A stretch of 27,169 bases of DNA, taken from contig JBNLCC010000141.1 in assembly GCA_050303615.1 (NCBI GenBank), forward strand, positions 1-27,169, given 5' to 3'. A program made the translations under genes and the position numbers. The notes under the pieces are model-generated. The model saw only the letters and a program-made list of their open reading frames with translations, was not told the origin of the DNA and made no database searches. Shown piece after piece: positions 22,262 through 27,169 of the stretch; positions within the stretch are counted from its first letter, which is position 1, and every line of letters starts with the position of its first letter. This DNA comes from CAZDXJ01 sp050303615 (lineage in GTDB: Bacteria; Pseudomonadota; Gammaproteobacteria; Methylococcales; Methylomonadaceae).

Positions 22262-24676
22262 TCAGCTTCGCTGCAAGCGTTTTTCGATTTCCAATACCCG
22301 TTGCGTGGTCTGCAGCACCGTATCAGGATTGAGGCTCATCGAGTCGATACCGATTTCCACCAGGTATTCCGCCATTTCCGGATAATCCGACGGCGCCTGG
22401 CCGCAAATGCCGGAATGTCTGTTATTTCGCCGGGCGCCTTCCACGGCAAGACGGATCATCGTTTTAACGCCGGCATCACGCTCATCGAAATCCGCCGCCA
22501 CAATTTCCGAATCCCGGTCCACTCCCAAAGTGAGCTGGGTAAGATCATTGGAACCGATCGAGAAACCGTCAAAACAATGCGAAAACTCATCGATCAATAT
22601 CACATTATTGGGGATTTCACACATCATGTAGACCTGCAAGTCTTGCTCGCCGCGCGTTAAGCCTTGCTCCGCCAGACAGGCAATGACCTTTTGCGCCTCT
22701 TCGACACGGCGGCAAAACGGAATCATCAAAATGACGTTGAGCAACCCCATCTGTTCACGTACTTTTTTCATCGCCGCACATTCCAGGGCAAACGCTTCGG
22801 CATAGTCCGGATGGGTATAACGATAGGCGCCGCGAAATCCAAGCATCGGATTGGCTTCTTCGGATTCGAACCAGCGCCCCCCCAGCAATGTCGCATATTC
22901 GTTGCTTTTAAAATCGGACATCCGCACCACCACCGGTTTGGGATAAAATGCCGCCGCTATGGTGCCGACGCCTTCCGCGAGTTTGTCGATAAAATACTGT
23001 TGGGGCCGGTCATAGCCGCGAATTAATTCGTGCAGTTGTTGCCGTTCCCGGTCGTCACGGACTTGATCGCCATGAATCAACGCCATCGGGTGCGCTTTGA
23101 TATATTGGTTGATAATAAATTCCATACGCGCCAGGCCGACGCCGTCATTGGGCAGAAAACTGGCTTTAAAAGCCAGTTCGGGATTACCCAGATTCAACAT
23201 GATTTTGGTTTTCGGCCTGGGCAGCCCCGACAGGTCGGTGGCAATCATTTCAAAATTGAGCTTTCCCGGATATACCTTGCCGATATCACCCTCGGCACAA
23301 CTCACCGTAACAGTACCCTGGTTTTCCAAAACGGTAGTTGCCTCATCGCAGCCGATTACCGCCGGAATGCCTAATTCCCGGGCAATGATCGCCGCATGGC
23401 AGGTTCTTCCGCCGCGGTTGGTGACAATCGCCGCCGCGACTTTCATCACCGGCTCCCAATCGGGGGTCGTCATATCCGCAACCAACACCTCGCCGGGCTT
23501 GAACTCCGCCAACTGCCCGATCTGTTTGACGACATGTACATCTCCCGCAGCAATTTTACTACCCACTGACCGGCCGCTGATCAAAGGCTGGTTTTTTCCG
23601 TGCAATACGTATTGCTCCAGTATTGCGCCACGTTTTTGCGAAGCGACGGTTTCCGGCCGCGCCTGTACGATATACAACTGCCCGTCGATGCCGTCTTTCG
23701 CCCATTCCATATCCATCGGCTTGCTGCGCCCGGCCTTGTTGCTGTAATGGTTTTCTATTGTTACTGCATAGTCAGCCAGCGTCAGCACATCAGTATCGTT
23801 GATGCAATAAGACCTGCGTTCCGCTTCAGAAGTGACGATATTAACCGTCGCTTCGCGGGTGTGGCCGGGCTTATAGACCATTTTCACTTTTTTCGCGCCA
23901 AGACTGCGCCTCAGCACTGCCCGATAACCCTGCACCAGCGTCGGTTTATGCACATAGAACTCGTCCGGATCGACAGCGCCCTGCACCACATTTTCACCCA
24001 GACCGTATGCTCCGGTAATAAAAACCACATCTTTAAAGCCGGACTCGGTATCCAGCGAAAACATAACGCCGCTGGCCGCCAAATCCGACCGTACCATTTT
24101 CATAACGCCGATGGACAGAGCCACCTTGAAATGATCGAACCCCTGGTCGATTCGGTAATGAATAGCCCGGTCGGTAAACAAACTGGCAAAACAGCGTTTA
24201 CAGGAATCCAATAACATTTGATCGCCGGCGACATTGAGGAACGTATCCTGCTGACCGGCGAAACTGGCCGTCGGCAAATCTTCCGCGGTCGCCGAACTGC
24301 GCACCGCCACACTCACGTCATCCCCGTATTGCCGTTGCAGCGCCGCATAGGCCGCCAGTATTTCCTGCTCAAGCTGTTGCGGCAGCGGCGCGGCATAAAC
24401 TATATTACGTGCCCGGCGCGCACGAACCGCCAGATCCCGGACATTGTCCGCATTCAATTTATCCAGCGTTTGATGCAGGTCATCCCACGCCCCGGCTTGC
24501 TCCAACAGCGTACGATAAGCCTCGGCGGTGACTGCAAAACCATTGGGAATGTTAATCCCTTGTGCACCTAATTCTCGATACATTTCTCCCAGCGAGGCAT
24601 TCTTGCCGCCTACTAACGGCACATCGTCAATAGACAATTCGTCAAACCAACGGATAAATTTTGCCGATTCGGACAT
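22262..24676 (-). CDS. ppsA: Phosphoenolpyruvate synthase
   Basis: Converts pyruvate and ATP to phosphoenolpyruvate, AMP and phosphate, feeding gluconeogenesis, which matters in organisms growing on C1 compounds. The 804-residue protein has the ATP-binding domain (VGGKNASLGEM, SVAVRSSATAEDLPTASFAGQQDTFLN), the phosphohistidine domain with the catalytic His in GGRTCHAAIIARELGIPAVIG, and the C-terminal PEP-binding barrel (MLGFRGAYRY, CGQAPSDYPEMAEYL). I chose ATG 24676 because AAGGAGGAGATC lies directly before it; the frame extends to a TTG at 24691 that overlaps that site. Confidence 0.97.
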   Translation of the reverse strand: MSESAKFIRWFDELSIDDVPLVGGKNASLGEMYRELGAQGINIPNGFAVTAEAYRTLLEQAGAWDDLHQTLDKLNADNVRDLAVRARRARNIVYAAPLPQQLEQEILAAYAALQRQYGDDVSVAVRSSATAEDLPTASFAGQQDTFLNVAGDQMLLDSCKRCFASLFTDRAIHYRIDQGFDHFKVALSIGVMKMVRSDLAASGVMFSLDTESGFKDVVFITGAYGLGENVVQGAVDPDEFYVHKPTLVQGYRAVLRRSLGAKKVKMVYKPGHTREATVNIVTSEAERRSYCINDTDVLTLADYAVTIENHYSNKAGRSKPMDMEWAKDGIDGQLYIVQARPETVASQKRGAILEQYVLHGKNQPLISGRSVGSKIAAGDVHVVKQIGQLAEFKPGEVLVADMTTPDWEPVMKVAAAIVTNRGGRTCHAAIIARELGIPAVIGCDEATTVLENQGTVTVSCAEGDIGKVYPGKLNFEMIATDLSGLPRPKTKIMLNLGNPELAFKASFLPNDGVGLARMEFIINQYIKAHPMALIHGDQVRDDRERQQLHELIRGYDRPQQYFIDKLAEGVGTIAAAFYPKPVVVRMSDFKSNEYATLLGGRWFESEEANPMLGFRGAYRYTHPDYAEAFALECAAMKKVREQMGLLNVILMIPFCRRVEEAQKVIACLAEQGLTRGEQDLQVYMMCEIPNNVILIDEFSHCFDGFSIGSNDLTQLTLGVDRDSEIVAADFDERDAGVKTMIRLAVEGARRNNRHSGICGQAPSDYPEMAEYLVEIGIDSMSLNPDTVLQTTQRVLEIEKRLQRS

Positions 24677-24742
24677 GATCTCCTCCTTCAAGTCATCAAT
24701 AACAAGGTTGCTGCTAAAATTAAGAGTTTAGACGCTTTGACC

Positions 24743-24761
24743 GTTATAAAACAGGTTTTAT
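24743..24761 (-). promoter_or_regulatory. ppsA -10 candidate overlapped by a 16-bp inverted repeat
   Basis: On the minus strand TATAAC (complement of 24743-24748) is the best -10 for ppsA. It overlaps the perfect inverted repeat ATAAAAC-AG-GTTTTAT (24746-24761), placed where a repressor would block polymerase. The regulator is unknown. Confidence 0.45.
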
Positions 24762-24935
24762 GCCATATCATTGCGTATGAAGTATCAAAGCCACTCAAGG
24801 CGTGAATTTGGCTTATAGGATAAATGTATTATTCTTAAGCATACGCTATAAGAGATGATCATCGTACAGTAGCCGGCTTTTTAGGATTCCGGCGGTTGTA
24901 CTTAATTTTGACACAGATAAGGAAAAAAAGCCCTT

Positions 24936-26234
24936 ATGAACAGTATTTTTCTCGCCATCATATTTATCGCTTTTTTCACCACCGCCTACCACCAGCTTAC
25001 CTGGCTACCGCAATCGGCAGACGCGATTGCGCCGATGCAGGCGCTGACTACGGCGCTGATCGAGGCGAGTAAGAGTTCCGTTACACTGGCATTGGGGCTG
25101 ATCGGCGTCATGGCTTTTTTCCTGGGTCTGATGAAAGTGGCGGAGGCAGGTGGCTTGCTGCAGGTCATCGCCCGCGTGTTAAGGCCGTTAATGGTGCGCC
25201 TGTTTCCCGACGTGCCTGCCGATCACCCGGCCATGGGCGCCATGATCATGAACATGTCCGCCAATGCACTGGGGTTGGGCAATGCCGCCACCCCCTTCGG
25301 TATCCGCGCGATGCAAGAGCTGGATAAACTCAACCCGGTCAAAGGAACGGCAAGCAACGCCATGGTCTTGTTTCTGGCGATCAATACTTCCAGCGTCACG
25401 CTGCTGCCCACCGGAGTCATTGCATTGCGCGCATCGGCGGGCTCGCTGGACCCGGCGGGTATTATTCCGACCACATTGTTTGCCACGCTGTGCTCGACCA
25501 CGGCTGCTATTTTGGCGGCAAAAACCTATCAACGCTTCTTCTCGTCGGAAGCCCAGCCAACTTCAGCAGCGGATTGCCCCGCCCCGCAAGACGGCACCGA
25601 TCCGGCTGCCGAATTACCGGAAACACCGGCTACCGCTTATCCGGCCTGGGTGTCCTTCCTGGCATTAATCATTATTATCGCTTTCGTGCCAATGGCGATT
25701 CTTTACGGCCGAACCATCGGACCCTGGATCGTTCCCGGCGTAGTGGTATTACTCCTCGGATTCGGCGCTTATAAACGCGTGCGGGTTTATGAAGTATTCG
25801 TAGACGGCGCCAAGGACGGTTTCAATGTCGCGATCAAAATCATCCCTTACTTGATAGCGATACTAGTGGCGGTTGCCATGTTCCGTGAAAGCGGCGCCAT
25901 GCAAATCATGGTCAACATAGTCGGCAGCGTTACCGACCGGCTTGGCTTTCCGGCGGAAGCGTTGCCGATGGCGCTGCTGCGGCCGTTATCCGGCTCAGGC
26001 GCATACGGCGTGCTGGCGGCAACTATTCAGGATCCCGCTATCGGCCCGGACAGTTATGTCGGTTATCTGGTCAGTACCCTGCAGGGATCGACGGAAACCA
26101 CCTTCTATGTCCTGGCGGTTTATTTTGGTGCGGTCCAAATTCGGCGCGTGCGCCATGCGCTGGCGGCAGGCTTGACGGCAGATCTGGCAGGTATTATCGC
26201 CGCAACTGCGGCCTGTTATTATTTATATGCCTGA
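24936..26234 (+). CDS. Fused SpmA/SpmB-like nucleoside-recognition membrane protein
   Basis: A 432-residue inner-membrane protein that joins a SpmA-like half (about 1-205; VMAFFLGLMKVAEAGGLLQ, MGAMIMNMSANALGLGNAATPFGIRAM) to a SpmB-like half (about 235-432; DGAKDGFNVAIKIIPYLIAILVAV, PLSGSGAYGVLA, GSTETTFYVLAVYFGAV). Both are Gate/nucleoside-recognition domains, and a hydrophilic linker of about 30 residues separates them. In Bacillus the separate proteins affect spore dehydration; in non-sporulating proteobacteria the fusion is widespread, with unknown substrate. AAGGA lies rather far (about 11 bases) from the ATG. Divergent from ppsA; a hairpin terminator follows. Confidence 0.85.
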   Translation: MNSIFLAIIFIAFFTTAYHQLTWLPQSADAIAPMQALTTALIEASKSSVTLALGLIGVMAFFLGLMKVAEAGGLLQVIARVLRPLMVRLFPDVPADHPAMGAMIMNMSANALGLGNAATPFGIRAMQELDKLNPVKGTASNAMVLFLAINTSSVTLLPTGVIALRASAGSLDPAGIIPTTLFATLCSTTAAILAAKTYQRFFSSEAQPTSAADCPAPQDGTDPAAELPETPATAYPAWVSFLALIIIIAFVPMAILYGRTIGPWIVPGVVVLLLGFGAYKRVRVYEVFVDGAKDGFNVAIKIIPYLIAILVAVAMFRESGAMQIMVNIVGSVTDRLGFPAEALPMALLRPLSGSGAYGVLAATIQDPAIGPDSYVGYLVSTLQGSTETTFYVLAVYFGAVQIRRVRHALAAGLTADLAGIIAATAACYYLYA

Positions 26235-26338
26235 CCGCAGAACGAGGCGCAGTCGGTCGATATTTGTTGGTTCATCATTGTAGATGCGATTCACATCGAC
26301 TATTTGCTCCTGCATATGGCTAACGGCGGTCATAATCC

Positions 26339-26382
26339 GACCCAAAAAGCAAAGCGCCGGAGGGGCCGCGCTTTTTGGGGTC
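26339..26382. terminator. Bidirectional hairpin terminator
   Basis: GACCCAAAAAGC and GCTTTTTGGGGTC pair with one bulged G; inside, AAAGCGC/GCGCTTT offers an alternative GC-rich stem closed by a G-rich loop. A/T runs flank the stem on both strands. It lies between two convergent genes and can serve both. Confidence 0.75.
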
Positions 26383-26437
26383 CGGGTTACGGATGTCTAC
26401 TTGAGCTTTTGTGCCTTATTGGGCTCGACCTTCGGCA

Positions 26438-27136
26438 TTACCTATTAAACTTTCCATTTTTAAGAAAATACACGGTTTGCTCTATCACGGTTTTGTTCTT
26501 CATCATGAAAGGGTGGCTTGTTGGCAGGGCAATAAAATCAGCCATACCGTCTACCTTGGTAGATGCCACTGAAACTTTACCATCATTCGGGTTTGGCAAC
26601 ATCGTGGATAAAATGATATTAATACTTTTTGTGCCCGCAATGACACCCAATTCGAAATCCACCGGCCCAAGTGATCGGGGCACACTCGACGTATCAGTAC
26701 CAAGTTGCTGACCAGCAGGTCCATTGACTAAATAAAACCCTGGAAAATCTTTAAGGCTGTCAACCACTTCACTACCTTGATTTGGCGGACCTAACATAAC
26801 TACCCGCCCTATATCTTGGAGCTTATTGAATTTCAAGTATTTTCTAACCAATATTCCACCGAGAGAATGCGTGACAAAATTAATTTTCTGAGCGGACGCT
26901 CTTTTACAGAAACTGACACCCTTTTCTACCGCAATATCAGCCAGACTTTCGATAGGATAATCCCTTGACGGATAGTCAACGTTGCTAACAAGATACCCTT
27001 CTTTAGACAACCTGTTTTCCAGCACTTCCATTGAAGAATCACTTCGTGCAAGGCCATGGAGAAGAATTACACACTCTTTAGCGGAAGACACGTCGAAACA
27101 GGCAAATAGAATTAGAAACAACAAGCATCTCAACAT
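26438..27136 (-). CDS. Secreted lipase-like alpha/beta hydrolase
   Basis: A 232-residue protein with a signal peptide (MLRCLLFLILFACFDVSSA, cleavage before KECVILL). The alpha/beta hydrolase core shows the oxyanion strand VILLHGLARSDSSM, the nucleophile serine in FVTHSLGGILVRKY, a likely acid in PNPNDGKVSVAS, and the histidine in TSHPFMM, so the triad appears complete. It is probably periplasmic; the substrate is unknown, with short-chain esters or lipids likely by family. I prefer the ATG at 27136 over GTG 27145. The coding sequence looks AT-richer than its neighbours, which may indicate transfer. Confidence 0.8.
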   Translation of the reverse strand: MLRCLLFLILFACFDVSSAKECVILLHGLARSDSSMEVLENRLSKEGYLVSNVDYPSRDYPIESLADIAVEKGVSFCKRASAQKINFVTHSLGGILVRKYLKFNKLQDIGRVVMLGPPNQGSEVVDSLKDFPGFYLVNGPAGQQLGTDTSSVPRSLGPVDFELGVIAGTKSINIILSTMLPNPNDGKVSVASTKVDGMADFIALPTSHPFMMKNKTVIEQTVYFLKNGKFNR

Positions 27137-27169
27137 TAACGCCACTCATAAGCCATAATGAAAACCATA

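Overview
The window reads as chromosome of a gammaproteobacterium, most probably a methanotroph of the Methylococcales type or a close relative. That placement is an inference from gene order and protein character: csrA followed by tRNA-Ser/Arg, recA-recX-alaS-lysC-csrA, and trpFBA-accD-folC-SPOR-cvpA-purF-metZ as in Pseudomonas-like genomes. Almost everything is on the minus strand and is core metabolism or information processing. The code is standard: thpR, pbpC and trpB all end in TGA.

Region 1 (1-6115, read from right to left) is recA, recX, alaS, lysC, csrA, then tRNA-Ser(GCT), tRNA-Arg(ACG), tRNA-Asn(GTT) and a terminator. The most surprising observation is here. alaS is full length and in frame over about 871 codons, but an in-frame TGA stands at 4310-4312, where the family has a nearly invariant arginine just before motif 2. 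It is either a sequence error or a remarkable nonsense allele of an essential gene.

Region 2 (6275-10488) is a three-gene unit: a beta-propeller lipoprotein with an EF-hand-like insert, penicillin-binding protein 1C, and the RNA 2',3'-cyclic phosphodiesterase ThpR.

Region 3 (10489-11736) has no intact gene. It ends at the 3' end of tRNA-Phe, a classic integration site. It holds pieces that look like a decayed integrative element: a C-terminal coding remnant on the minus strand, a headless ParD-like antitoxin followed by the first 14 codons of a ParE-like toxin, a cluster of TCAGACGG repeats, the start of a Fic-family-like protein with an internal frameshifting deletion, and a tail resembling a tyrosine integrase.

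Region 4 (11737-21500) is tRNA-Phe with a clear promoter, a DUF4126 membrane protein, then the long biosynthetic block metZ, purF, cvpA, dedD-like SPOR protein, folC, accD, trpA, trpB, trpF, all transcribed leftwards with short gaps or overlaps. It links tryptophan, fatty acid, folate, purine and methionine synthesis.

Region 5 (21712-27169) is a small lipoprotein, phosphoenolpyruvate synthase, and, divergent from it, a fused SpmA/SpmB-like membrane protein. A strong bidirectional hairpin terminator separates that gene from a convergent secreted lipase-like hydrolase, which is AT-richer than its surroundings. I saw no CRISPR array, intact insertion sequence, rRNA gene or recognisable riboswitch.
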